A DNA stretch of 64,000 nucleotides, taken from contig NZ_SMTL01000003.1 of NCBI RefSeq assembly GCF_004358025.1, positions 186,001 to 250,000 of the forward strand, given 5' to 3'. This DNA comes from Rhizobium deserti (lineage in GTDB: Bacteria > Pseudomonadota > Alphaproteobacteria > Rhizobiales > Rhizobiaceae). A program made the position numbers and the translations under genes. This document shows, piece by piece, positions 43,919 through 52,068 of the stretch; position 1 is the stretch's first letter; each line of letters begins with the position of its first letter. Under the pieces are notes generated by a model. It searched no databases. It was given only the letters and a program-made list of their open reading frames with translations, and was not told the DNA's origin.

Positions 43919-44311
43919 TTACTTGCTTGCGGGATCGGTGATGACTTCGACGCCCTGAGCGCGGAGCATCTTGGCGACAGCCTCTCCGTCGCTCAGAGTG
44001 GGATCGTTGAAGTCGATCCGGTTTTGGGCAACCGTCGTTCCTTTACGAGGATCGGCATCAACAGCCGGATGAGAGAGGTCGACATCGGGCACGATCTGCG
44101 CGGGCGCGCCGGACGGGTCGATCTCGGTTGCCGGCGCGATATCAGCTGGCTTGCCTGCTTCATCGGCAGTCGCCACCGAGGTAGTGTTGCCAGAAGTATC
44201 GGCCCTCGGACGGTCGCCGCTGTTCGTCACGGTTACCGTCTCGGTGGGATGGGTTGCTCCCGCCGCCTGTTTGGCAGCAACGGGCGCGGTTGTTTCCTTC
44301 TTCGTAGCCAT
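43919..44311 (-). CDS. Phage hypothetical protein after the capsid gene
   Basis: 130 residues, Ala/Thr/Pro-rich with low complexity (MATKKETTAPVAAKQAAGATHPTETVTVTNSGDRPRADTSGNTTSVATADEAGKPADIAPATEIDP), then a small folded end (FNDPTLSDGEAVAKMLRAQGVEVI). It could be a head decoration or an assembly protein; its position between capsid and connector is the only guide. Confidence 0.55.
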   Translation of the reverse strand: MATKKETTAPVAAKQAAGATHPTETVTVTNSGDRPRADTSGNTTSVATADEAGKPADIAPATEIDPSGAPAQIVPDVDLSHPAVDADPRKGTTVAQNRIDFNDPTLSDGEAVAKMLRAQGVEVITDPASK

Positions 44312-44378
44312 GATGGCCTCCTTAGAATTGAGATAAAGCGGTCGGCGAGACGGGCGGAAGAACCGCCCGTCGTATGGA

Positions 44379-45626
44379 TCAGACGCTGATCTTCAGAGCG
44401 CGCATGGGTTCCGGGTTGTAGACGCCGCCGCCAACCCGCTTTGTCGTGTAGAAGTGCACGAACGGCTTGTTGGTGTAGGGGTCGCGCAGGACGCGAATGC
44501 CGACGCGGTCGACGACGAGGTAGGTCGCTTCCATGTCACCATAGAGAGCGGCGATATTGCCGGCCGCCACGACCGGCATATCGGGAACCTGCACGATTGG
44601 CGCTTCAAACAAGGTCGACGGCTGACCGACAGCTGGGCTTGGCTGCCAGATGTAGTTGCCATTCGAGTCCTTGATCTTGCGATACGAGGCGACCGAAAGC
44701 CGGTTCATGAAGAACTTCGCATTCTGCGAAAGCTCCTCCGGCAGGCTCGCGATCAGGTCGATCATGGCATCGAGCGTCACACCTGCAGCCGCGCCTGAGT
44801 TCTGTACCTGGATAGCGCCCCAAGGATGCTTGGCGGCATTGGCAGCACCCGTGACATAGGTCAGGATGCCATTCGGCTTGTTGACGCCGTCGCCACCGAC
44901 GAAAGCAATGCCCTCCTGCCGAGAGAACTCGGTATCAACCTCATCCGAAAGCCAGACTTCGAGATCAATGGCCGCATCGTCGAGCATCTGCTGGGAGATG
45001 GCCGGGTTAGCGTAGATCTCGCCAGGAATGAAGTCGAGCTGGCCGAACTGCGGCGTGCTGGTTGCCGGACGCGAAGCCGTTTCACCAACCCAACCGGAGC
45101 CGACAGCACGATCCGTAAACAGCTTTTTGAAGCCGGCTCCGGTAATCGACTGGACTCGAGCATTGGCTCTGATCGCCGAAATCCGCTTCAGGCGGCCGGT
45201 GATTGTCCGGTCCCATTCGACCGGCGCAAGGTAACCGCCGTCTTCGGCAGTGCCCTTAGTCATGGCAGCCGAAACGTCGCCCTTGCGCATATGCGCTTTG
45301 AACGCAGCAGTGTATTCGGGGTCGCCAGGGATGTCGCCGATGATGTTGCCGGTACCGGCCGCGGCGACCTTTGCGTTCAGGTCGTCCACCGCCTTTTGGA
45401 AGTTGCCTTCCATCGTCGATAGCGCGGCATTGATGCGATCGACCTTTTCAGCGACGATCACATCGGCCTTACCTTTGAGGTTCTGCTCATTGGCAGTCTT
45501 GAATTCCTCGAAGGCTGATTTGATTTCGGCAAGCATGGCTGCCGGGTTGGATACGTCGGCGCGGGGCATCGTCAGGATGGCGCGCGGACGCGCGAGCGCG
45601 AAAGCGCCCGGTGCAATGTGCTTCAT
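44379..45626 (-). CDS. HK97-fold major capsid protein
   Basis: 415 residues. N-terminal scaffold-like delta helix (NPAAMLAEIKSAFEEFKTANEQNLKGKADVIVAEKVDRINAALSTMEGNFQKAVDDL) is followed by the capsid core with GGYLAPVEWDRTITGRLKRISAIRANARV and the E-loop/P-domain region GEIYANPAISQQMLDDAAIDLEVWLSDEVDTEFSRQEG. The ClpP-like protease gene upstream would remove the delta part. Complete. Confidence 0.95.
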   Translation of the reverse strand: MKHIAPGAFALARPRAILTMPRADVSNPAAMLAEIKSAFEEFKTANEQNLKGKADVIVAEKVDRINAALSTMEGNFQKAVDDLNAKVAAAGTGNIIGDIPGDPEYTAAFKAHMRKGDVSAAMTKGTAEDGGYLAPVEWDRTITGRLKRISAIRANARVQSITGAGFKKLFTDRAVGSGWVGETASRPATSTPQFGQLDFIPGEIYANPAISQQMLDDAAIDLEVWLSDEVDTEFSRQEGIAFVGGDGVNKPNGILTYVTGAANAAKHPWGAIQVQNSGAAAGVTLDAMIDLIASLPEELSQNAKFFMNRLSVASYRKIKDSNGNYIWQPSPAVGQPSTLFEAPIVQVPDMPVVAAGNIAALYGDMEATYLVVDRVGIRVLRDPYTNKPFVHFYTTKRVGGGVYNPEPMRALKISV

Positions 45627-45638
45627 GATTTTGTCCTC

Positions 45639-46592
45639 TCAGGAACGAAGCGTGGAAAGGAGGCCGGACAATCCCGACCAATCAGCGCCAGCGCCGGGCG
45701 TGGCTTCAAAGGCAGCGCCAGGCGTACCCTTGATCTTGTTGAGGCGGGCGCGCGCATCGTTGCGCGTCATGCCTGCCGAGACGAGGGAAAGCTCCATCGC
45801 CCGAATTTCGTTGAGGTCGAGATCCTGCGCTTTCGCGTTCTCGTCGACCGTCATTGTATCAGCCGGCAGGAGAGCGTCGGCAAAGCCTCGATCAACGGCG
45901 ATGGAGCCAGACATGAACGTCTCGGCATCCATCCATTTTGCAATCTGCTTGGGATCCTGGCCAGATCTCGCCGCATAGACCTCGACCATGGCCTGGTCAA
46001 AGGGCTCCAGCCATTCGGCCGTCTCCTTCATGTCGTGACGGTTCCCCATCGCCATGACCCAGCAGTTGTGGATCATCAGGAAAGACGCGGCTCCGACTTG
46101 GATCTGGTCTCCGGCCATGGCGATGATCGAAGCGGCCGAAGCGGCCATGCCCATGACCTTGACCGTGATCGGCTGCGGATGTTCCCGCAATACGTTGTAA
46201 ACCGCGATGCCCTCGAACATGTCGCCACCAGGGCTGTTGATCTGGACCTCGACAGGCTTCGGGCCGATGGCCCGCAGCTGCGATGCAACGCGCTTCGCCG
46301 TGATGCCACCGCCCGACCAGTAATCCTCGCCAACGACATCGAACATCGTGATGACGTTGTCGCCAGGTTCTAGCGCTCGAACACCCGCAGCATCGGCCGA
46401 CCAGCGATCGAACACTGAGGGCTTGGTGAAGGCAGCAACATCCCGGTTCGCAGGAAGCGGCAATGCGCCTGGGCGCGTCTTTGCCTGCGGCTTGATGAGG
46501 GCGCCACGCGGCGGCTTACGGATTGAGGATGCGGCCAGCTGGACAGCAGCCGGCTTTACCGGCTTGGGAAGCGGCTTGTTGCTCATGATCAT
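45639..46592 (-). CDS. ClpP-like prohead protease
   Basis: 317 residues. The core from residue 75 is a peptidase S14 (ClpP) domain: INSPGGDMFEGIAVYNVL, the serine S152 in MGMAASAASIIAMAG and H175 in FLMIHNCWV. The N-terminal 70 residues are Pro/Lys-rich. Such proteases process capsid and scaffold during prohead maturation. A C-terminal helical region (DLDLNEIRAMELSLVSAGMTRNDARARLNKIKG) may be a scaffold. It sits between portal and capsid as usual. Confidence 0.93.
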   Translation of the reverse strand: MIMSNKPLPKPVKPAAVQLAASSIRKPPRGALIKPQAKTRPGALPLPANRDVAAFTKPSVFDRWSADAAGVRALEPGDNVITMFDVVGEDYWSGGGITAKRVASQLRAIGPKPVEVQINSPGGDMFEGIAVYNVLREHPQPITVKVMGMAASAASIIAMAGDQIQVGAASFLMIHNCWVMAMGNRHDMKETAEWLEPFDQAMVEVYAARSGQDPKQIAKWMDAETFMSGSIAVDRGFADALLPADTMTVDENAKAQDLDLNEIRAMELSLVSAGMTRNDARARLNKIKGTPGAAFEATPGAGADWSGLSGLLSTLRS

Positions 46593-46640
46593 TATCCTGT
46601 TTCGGTGCGGCTTCGGTTTCAGCTGAGCGCTGAAAGCGGG

Positions 46641-47897
46641 TCAATCTTGGAGGGGCGGCCCGCCGTTATGCTGCATCATCGGATTCGGCGGCATTTCGCG
46701 CTCAGGAAGGTCCATGGTGTCGCGTGCCTCGTCGTAGTGAATCCAAGGCTGGTGCCCGCCAGAACCAAGCGCCTTCGACAAATAGTCGGCCTGGTCTTTT
46801 AGGGAGCCGCGCAAGAGCGCGCCCGGATTAAACTTGGCCTCGTAGATATCGACCTCGTCATCGTCGAGGAGACATCGCTCCACGGCCTGCTGCCACGCTT
46901 CAAACCATGGGTTCAGGGCATAGGCGACGAAGAACTGGCCAAGAGCCTCGATGCCGGACCCCCAGCTGGTCTCATCCACCATCAGCAGCGGCCGAGGCAC
47001 ACCTGAAACGCGAGCGATTTCCTCAATTTGAAGTTTGCGCAGCTCCGTCATCTGCGAGTCTTTTGCATTCGAACCGTAGGGCTTCCACTCCATCCCCTCT
47101 TCGAGAATGAGATTCTTACCCGCGTTCTCCGCGCCCTCTTTCTCAGCCAAACTCGCCTTAAGCCGCTCAAACGCCGGATCTGACAAGGTCCCCTTATGCG
47201 ATAGCGCACCGCCAACGAGCGTGCCGTTCTTGAACATGCGGCCGGCAGCAAGCTCGGCACTCAGTGCAAGGCCGATGGCCTCCTTTGCCTGTTCGATCAG
47301 CGAAAAGCCGTTCAGGCCGTCAATAGATGCACCCCGGAGGTGGAAGATGTCTTCCGCCCGATATCGAACCTTTGGCCCATTGCTCGGCTCATAGAGGTAT
47401 TCCATGCGCCAGCTGGCGTTGAGGCTGACCGACATTTTCCGCGCATCGAGCGGCACCAAGCCAGACACCGTCCGCTTGCCCGTCCGGATGCTCGTCGAGC
47501 GCAGGATCAGCGCGAAGCTGTTCTTGTGCACTAGCGCACGCATCTGCATTGAGGCGCGGAAATCGAACGCGCTCTGAAAGCTATTCGGGCGACGGTGTAG
47601 CACCCGGTAAAGCGGATGATCCTTGGCCTTCTCCTTTGTCTCCTGCACGATGAGATGCAGGGGCAGCATGCCGATCGAGTTGGAGATCAGGCTGCAGGCT
47701 CGAAACATCGATGGGTTGCGGAGCGCCGTTTCCGGGTTCACGGTGAACCCGGTCGCCGTCATCATGCCGTCCCGAAGGAATTCGATCAGTCGCGGATCAT
47801 CGAGCGAAACATAGCCTGCGCCGGACGCCATGACTTCTGCGCGGCCGGCTGATGAGGTGGCCGGCGCCTTGCCGCGAAACAAATCCATGATGCCCAT
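46641..47897 (-). CDS. HK97-type portal protein
   Basis: 418 residues. The family pattern NPETALRNPSMFRACSLISNSIGMLPLHLI and HPLYRVLHRRPNSFQSAFDFRASMQMRALVHKNSFALI is clear, with MTELRKLQIEEIARVSGVPRPLLMVDETSWGSGIEALGQFFVAYALNPWFEAWQQAVERCLL at the C-terminal side. It forms the dodecameric ring for DNA entry. Starts 4 bases after the terminase remnant's stop. Confidence 0.95.
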   Translation of the reverse strand: MGIMDLFRGKAPATSSAGRAEVMASGAGYVSLDDPRLIEFLRDGMMTATGFTVNPETALRNPSMFRACSLISNSIGMLPLHLIVQETKEKAKDHPLYRVLHRRPNSFQSAFDFRASMQMRALVHKNSFALILRSTSIRTGKRTVSGLVPLDARKMSVSLNASWRMEYLYEPSNGPKVRYRAEDIFHLRGASIDGLNGFSLIEQAKEAIGLALSAELAAGRMFKNGTLVGGALSHKGTLSDPAFERLKASLAEKEGAENAGKNLILEEGMEWKPYGSNAKDSQMTELRKLQIEEIARVSGVPRPLLMVDETSWGSGIEALGQFFVAYALNPWFEAWQQAVERCLLDDDEVDIYEAKFNPGALLRGSLKDQADYLSKALGSGGHQPWIHYDEARDTMDLPEREMPPNPMMQHNGGPPLQD

Positions 47898-47901
47898 CGG
47901 G

Positions 47902-48441
47902 TCAGATCATCCTTATTCCGCGGGTCTCGTAGACGGAGCGGCCGGAGGCTTCCGGGTTGAGAAACATCAGCATGGCGGCGTTGAAGAGCGCCATGAGCGG
48001 GTCGATTTTCGAAGCGCCCGCCGCTTGTTTGGTGACCAGATAGTTTGAGCCTCGAAGCTCGGTTTTCGCGTTTCCCGCAGCCCACGCCATAATCGGCTGA
48101 CCGCAGTGGACCATTGTCCGATCTTTGAGCTTGCGCGGCAGCGTCGTGATTGCCGACTGCAACTTCCACCCCTGGCCGACGGCAAGAGTGAGATCGCCTT
48201 CAAGGCCGCGCTCTGCCAAGACATCAAGCAATGTTGCTATACCGTAAGAGTCGAGACCGATCCCGGCGCGCTCTGGCAGAAGCCCCGAAGCATGAATGCG
48301 TTCGCAGATGTCTGCGATTTCCTTCACGTCGTCGTCTACTTCCTTGCAGACGACCAGGTCGCCTTCCTCTTCAAACTGGCGAAGACGTGGAGCGATTTCC
48401 TGACGGCGCTGGAACACGTCCTCGTGCGCCCACGCTCGGTC
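47902..48441 (-). pseudogene. Terminase large subunit, C-terminal nuclease part only
   Basis: From about 48441 the frame reads RAWAHEDVFQRRQEIAPRLRQF, then LLPERAGIGLDSYGIATLLDVL and MVHCGQPIMAWAAGNAKTELRGSNYLVTKQAAGASKIDPLMALFNAAML, all from the nuclease half of HK97-like TerL. The Walker ATPase half (about 350 residues) is missing. Upstream of 48441 the sequence suddenly becomes a gene fragment on the other strand, so this is a deletion junction. GTG 48417 could start a short protein. Without the ATPase, DNA packaging cannot occur. Confidence 0.9.
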
Positions 48442-48536
48442 CCGAGCGTGAAAGCTACGTCGGCGAAGATGGCGAGCCGCTGAAGGATGGTGAGCCTATC
48501 CCGCAACCTTTTGCCTGGAGGCCTGACAATGGTTGA
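48436..48536 (+). pseudogene. 3' fragment of an early-region gene at the deletion junction
   Basis: The plus-strand frame reads PERESYVGEDGEPLKDGEPIPQPFAWRPDNG and stops at 48536; the stop overlaps the ATG of the next gene by 8 bases, as in an operon. To its left the sequence is terminase on the other strand, so its 5' part was lost. Original function unknown. Confidence 0.55.
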
Positions 48537-48747
48537 TCAGCTCCGAGCCAATGGTATCGGCCGTGACCCCGAAAACGACCGTGTCGTCTTTCTGTCGCTC
48601 AACCGCGCTCCCGGCGATGACGAGGTGCGGGCGATCCACGGCGCCATCCAGCGCCCGCCCGCTACCTGCCCATTCTGCAAAAGGCCGACTTACGTTCTGC
48701 CTTGCTCGCATTGCGGTGAGCCAGATGTTCCCGACGATCAATTTTGA
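48529..48747 (+). CDS. Small zinc-ribbon phage protein
   Basis: 72 residues: MVDQLRANGIGRDPENDRVVFLSLNRAPGDDEVRAIHGAIQRPPATCPFCKRPTYVLPCSHCGEPDVPDDQF. The four cysteines of CPFC and CSHC form a compact zinc ribbon at the end. Probably cotranscribed with the HD-like gene (10 bases apart). Function unknown. Confidence 0.6.
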   Translation: MVDQLRANGIGRDPENDRVVFLSLNRAPGDDEVRAIHGAIQRPPATCPFCKRPTYVLPCSHCGEPDVPDDQF

Positions 48748-48757
48748 GGACGCGAGC

Positions 48758-49687
48758 ATGACAAATTCTGTCACCCACGACGAAGCAGTCATCGAAAACA
48801 TGCGCGCGAGCGTGATCCGTAAGGCGATCGGGCCAACGATCCTACTTGGCTCCGGAACCTACTTCGATTTCGAAGATCCAGAGAGCAGCGAGATCACGAT
48901 CGAGGATATCGCCTACGGTCTCGCCTTCGAAGGTCGCTGCGCCGGCCAATGCTACAGCCGCCTCCTGCAGCGCCGCGTCTTCTATTCGGTGGCACAGCAT
49001 TGCGTTCTGATGAGCCTGATGGTGCCTCCGGAGCTTCAGTTGCAGGCTCTGATGCACGAGGCAGGGGAAGCCGTTTGTGGCGACATGACAGCTCCGCTCA
49101 AATCCTTGAACCCTTCGTTCAAGGCGATCGAGAAACGGTGCGAGGCGGCAATTCTCCAAAGGTTCGGCATAACCATGACCGACCTCGTCGCGCTGAAGCA
49201 TCACGATATCCGGATGCTGGCAACAGAACGGCGCGATCTGCTGCTGTGGCGCGGTGAGAAATGGTCTCTGACCGACATCGAGCCTTATGATTTCCACATC
49301 ACGCCATGGACGCCAGAGCAGGCAGCGGAGGCGTTCCTTGCCCGGTATGCTGAACTGACCAGCACCCCCGCCGTCGAACCGACAGCCGCGAACTCAGCGT
49401 CGAGTGCTGAAGGCGAAAAGCATCACGCCAGGGAAAGCGATAAGTACCGTCCATGCCCATCCGTAGACGAGAGCCAGAACTCCGGGATCGGAACCGTCGG
49501 GACGAGGCATGTTGTAACTGACGTACTGAAGCGCGGCGGCGGCGAAGAAAACCAAGCCAATCATGCGGAACAGCCACTTTCTCATTGTTCTCACATCGCT
49601 ACCTCGACAGCGCATATCATGCCGCTGGCAGCGCCGGAAAGCAATAAGGCCGCGCCACCACCGCAAACGAGGGAGCTGGGGGTATGA
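48758..49687 (+). CDS. Phage HD-superfamily phosphohydrolase-like protein with altered motif
   Basis: ATG 48758 opens 309 codons. Residues 50-200 match YfbR-like/phage HD hydrolases: ITIEDIAYGLAFEGRCAGQ, YSVAQHC (H81), then ALMHEAGEAVCGDMTAPLK where the family has HD-x-x-E-A; here H100 is followed by E101 instead of Asp. Related proteins dephosphorylate deoxynucleoside monophosphates in phage early regions. The last 95 residues are low complexity and overlap a possible gene on the other strand (49394-49585), so the natural end may once have been near 49350. Substitution of the metal aspartate may reduce activity. Confidence 0.75.
   Translation: MTNSVTHDEAVIENMRASVIRKAIGPTILLGSGTYFDFEDPESSEITIEDIAYGLAFEGRCAGQCYSRLLQRRVFYSVAQHCVLMSLMVPPELQLQALMHEAGEAVCGDMTAPLKSLNPSFKAIEKRCEAAILQRFGITMTDLVALKHHDIRMLATERRDLLLWRGEKWSLTDIEPYDFHITPWTPEQAAEAFLARYAELTSTPAVEPTAANSASSAEGEKHHARESDKYRPCPSVDESQNSGIGTVGTRHVVTDVLKRGGGEENQANHAEQPLSHCSHIATSTAHIMPLAAPESNKAAPPPQTRELGV
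49394..49585 (-). CDS. Possible small two-span membrane protein
   Basis: 63 residues from ATG 49585: MRKWLFRMIGLVFFAAAALQYVSYNMPRPDGSDPGVLALVYGWAWTVLIAFPGVMLFAFSTRR. Two well-formed hydrophobic helices with basic ends make it more convincing than the plus-strand reading of the same DNA, which is low complexity. No strong ribosome site. It could be a phage exclusion or membrane cargo protein; unrecognised. Confidence 0.45.
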   Translation of the reverse strand: MRKWLFRMIGLVFFAAAALQYVSYNMPRPDGSDPGVLALVYGWAWTVLIAFPGVMLFAFSTRR

Positions 49688-50091
49688 GCGGACCGATCGG
49701 CAACATCCATACGCTCGACGAAGCCGCCGCTCATCTGAGGATCAATAAGCGCACCGTCGCAAAGATTGCGAAATCGCACGGCCTGTGCACTCTCTCAGGC
49801 CGGAACTACTTGTTCAGTGATGAAGACCTGCGCGCCATCTGGGAAATTCAGCGATGCCCCTCAAGCTCACCCAACGGAAAGGCTCCGACAACTGGTACGT
49901 CAGGGGCACTGTCCGCGGACAAAGCATTTTCGAATCTACTGGCACATGCGACCGGAAAATCGCGGATCAAATCCGCGTCCAGACCGAAGGCAGGCTCCTC
50001 GCTGAAAGCGTCCACGGAAAGAAAGCGCTCATCACATTCGAAGAGGCAGCTGACGCCTATATTGCTGCAGGCGGATCCTCTCGGTTCCTGA
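49684..50091 (+). CDS. Excisionase-like helix-turn-helix protein
   Basis: 135 residues. The first 60 (MSGPIGNIHTLDEAAAHLRINKRTVAKIAKSHGLCTLSGRNYLFSDEDLRAIWE) form a MerR/excisionase-type winged helix-turn-helix. The remaining 75 are Ser/Lys-rich (CPSSSPNGKAPTTGTSG) and lie in another frame over the start of the integrase. Placed directly before int, it is the probable recombination directionality factor. The stop-start overlap with the preceding gene (4 bases) suggests cotranscription. Confidence 0.75.
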   Translation: MSGPIGNIHTLDEAAAHLRINKRTVAKIAKSHGLCTLSGRNYLFSDEDLRAIWEIQRCPSSSPNGKAPTTGTSGALSADKAFSNLLAHATGKSRIKSASRPKAGSSLKASTERKRSSHSKRQLTPILLQADPLGS

Positions 50092-51008
50092 TCAAGGTTT
50101 CTCCGAAAGGCAAGATTTCTGGAATTGCCGCGCACTTCCGTGGCAAGTTTCTGAAGGATTTGGGGCAGGAAGATCTGGACCGGGCGGCGCGGATCCTCTT
50201 CCCGACAGCATCGGCCGAGACAAAGAACCGCCAGTGCTACACACCCTTCATCGCGGTGTGGAACAACGCCGTGGTCAACCAATGGGCGGATCCTCGTCAA
50301 TGGCGCCGGCCACGCAAGCCCAAGGGCACTAACGTTGCAACACTGAAACAGGAGCGAGCAGGTAGCAAACCTGTGAGCTATGAGCGAGCTGCTACGTTTG
50401 TCGCGGCGATGACACCCGCCACCGCCCAAATCATGACCGCGCTATTCTATACTGGGATGCGGCCCATTGAGCTCTTCACTTTGGAAGCTGAGGAAGTGAA
50501 CATCGATGCGAGGTGGATCACGCTCGACAAATCCAAGACAGGCGAGCCCCGAGGTGTCCCAGTGCATGATCTGCTGGTCCCGCTGCTGACGGCTCTAGTT
50601 GCACGTGGAGGCATAATCTTCCGGTCGCACAAAGGCGAACCATATCCACCGACAGAGGAATTTGGCGGCCAGATCGCAAGCTCTATCAGTGGCGCCCGTC
50701 GCCGACTGGCAAAATGTGGCGTGATCATCAGGGATATATCGCCTTATACCGCGCGTCACACCGTCTCAACGCAACTGGTTGTCAATGGGATTCACCCTCA
50801 TATAAAAGACCAGATCCTAGGACACGCCGCGGACGATATGAGCCGACACTATACGCATGTTCCACAGAAGCCGCTGATCGAGGCGATCAATACACTTCCA
50901 GTACCGCCGAGTTGGCGGGCCTTCGACTGGTGGGAGGATCCCATCTACTGGTCTCGCCGCCTCCTTACTAAACAGCAACGCCAGCCACGTGAACGCCTCA
51001 AGGCGTAG
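49854..51008 (+). CDS. int: Tyrosine-type integrase
   Basis: 384 residues. Arm/core-binding part at 1-150; catalytic domain with R203 (YTGMRPIEL), a beta-strand lysine (LDKSKTG), R301 in SPYTARHTVSTQLV, H324 in LGHAADDMS and nucleophile Y333 in RHYTHV. The second-box His of H-x-x-R is Tyr298, a tolerated variant. It should catalyse integration at the tRNA-Thr site. The first 238 bases overlap the excisionase gene in another frame. It lies 3.5 kb from attR rather than next to it, because of added cargo. Confidence 0.93.
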   Translation: MPLKLTQRKGSDNWYVRGTVRGQSIFESTGTCDRKIADQIRVQTEGRLLAESVHGKKALITFEEAADAYIAAGGSSRFLIKVSPKGKISGIAAHFRGKFLKDLGQEDLDRAARILFPTASAETKNRQCYTPFIAVWNNAVVNQWADPRQWRRPRKPKGTNVATLKQERAGSKPVSYERAATFVAAMTPATAQIMTALFYTGMRPIELFTLEAEEVNIDARWITLDKSKTGEPRGVPVHDLLVPLLTALVARGGIIFRSHKGEPYPPTEEFGGQIASSISGARRRLAKCGVIIRDISPYTARHTVSTQLVVNGIHPHIKDQILGHAADDMSRHYTHVPQKPLIEAINTLPVPPSWRAFDWWEDPIYWSRRLLTKQQRQPRERLKA

Positions 51009-51036
51009 TGGCATCCGCGAACTGGAAGGACAGGCC

Positions 51037-51216
51037 ATGGCAGACACATCCTTCGAGTGGACCGACGCAACTTGGAACACTGTCGCCAGCTGCACCATCA
51101 TGAGCGCCGGCTGCACTAACTGCTATGCTATACGAGTGGCGGCTCGCCTAGATCCCATCTGCATGGAGATATACCTGGGACTCACGCGGAAACGTGACGG
51201 GCTGGGGATGATATAG
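51037..51216 (+). pseudogene. Gp37/Gp68 (DUF5131) family protein, truncated
   Basis: The start MADTSFEWTDATWNTVASCTIMSAGCTNCYAIRVAARLD follows the DUF5131 pattern (EWTDATWNPVTGCxxVSxGCxxCYAxxxAxRL), whose cysteines probably bind a metal cluster. The family is about 250 residues long; here the match ends after 40 residues and the frame stops at residue 59. A gene remnant, 28 bases after int. Confidence 0.75.
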
Positions 51217-51429
51217 CGGCAATAAGCCGTAATTTGGCACCTGGACCTGTTGAGGGTACATCGGCTCTATCAGTAGCGATTTTAGTTGCGACCTGAGCAT
51301 CGAGTTGATCGTATAGAACCCATGCGCAGAAAAGTATAACCGGCTCTATATGCCATTCTGCTCTTGATCTGCACCCCGATGTGATTAGACGTAATTCTTA
51401 AAGAGCCGGCAACATGGAGACTGCGCCGG

Positions 51430-52068
51430 TCATTTAAAACGTCCTATTTTAGGGGGGACAGGCTGCTCCGTTGCTTGTCGAAGCTCTACAAAAGTTTTTC
51501 CGTCCACAATTATCACGGCGGTCCCGTCCTTCAGGATCGCTTTTTTGATTTTCCCCTTAAATCCTCTAGTATGGTGCCTGAACTTAAACATAAGCTGCCG
51601 GACGCGAGCTGACCTTGCCTCGTCTTCTGCAACCGCCTTGTCAAGACGCGCCTTATAACCTACCGCTACATTCTCGGCACCTGAACCATATCTACTCAAA
51701 ACCAATGGGACTTGCTCGTTTGCCCCTTTGGCGCCCTGCCCCTCTCTTCTAGTCGACGACAATTGGTGTAACGCTTTTAATTTGTAGGCGATATCAGCGG
51801 AATCCAAGAATATGCTCAAAGCTCCAGGCGCGACATGGCCGCTTAGCTCTCTTGCTAGAGCTTCTGCCGGTATGTCCTCCCATACCGCAGCATGTGCCAG
51901 TAGCAACCCGGTGGTGTAGATGAGATCGCTGTCTGCGCCGCCATCTAACTTAACACTTTCTAGAAACCTCCGAACTGCTTGGAGGAAAGTCTTCCTATTC
52001 GCCTCATTCGTTAAGCTTGCTTTCAAAGCAGGCATATCATCGGGCTCAAGGTTCCACATAGGGATCAT
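51430..52068 (-). CDS. Unrecognised cargo protein B of a two-gene cassette
   Basis: 212 residues, soluble, mostly helical: MIPMWNLEPDDMPALKASLTNEANRKTFLQAVRRFLESVKLDGGADSDLIYTTGLLLAHAAVWEDIPAEALARELSGHV, ending with a basic region (RQLMFKFRHHTRGFKGKIKKAILKDGTAVIIVDGKTFVELRQ). The helix pattern and the basic end could suit nucleic-acid binding, but no family is recognised. The ATG shares one base with the stop of gene A (TAATG), so they form an operon. The AT content is higher than in the phage block. Confidence 0.55.
   Translation of the reverse strand: MIPMWNLEPDDMPALKASLTNEANRKTFLQAVRRFLESVKLDGGADSDLIYTTGLLLAHAAVWEDIPAEALARELSGHVAPGALSIFLDSADIAYKLKALHQLSSTRREGQGAKGANEQVPLVLSRYGSGAENVAVGYKARLDKAVAEDEARSARVRQLMFKFRHHTRGFKGKIKKAILKDGTAVIIVDGKTFVELRQATEQPVPPKIGRFK

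Noticed and set aside
48533..48757. N-terminal extension of the HD-like protein
   Set aside because: Starts at a TTG inside the zinc-ribbon gene in another frame; Ser/Arg-rich and unlike the family.
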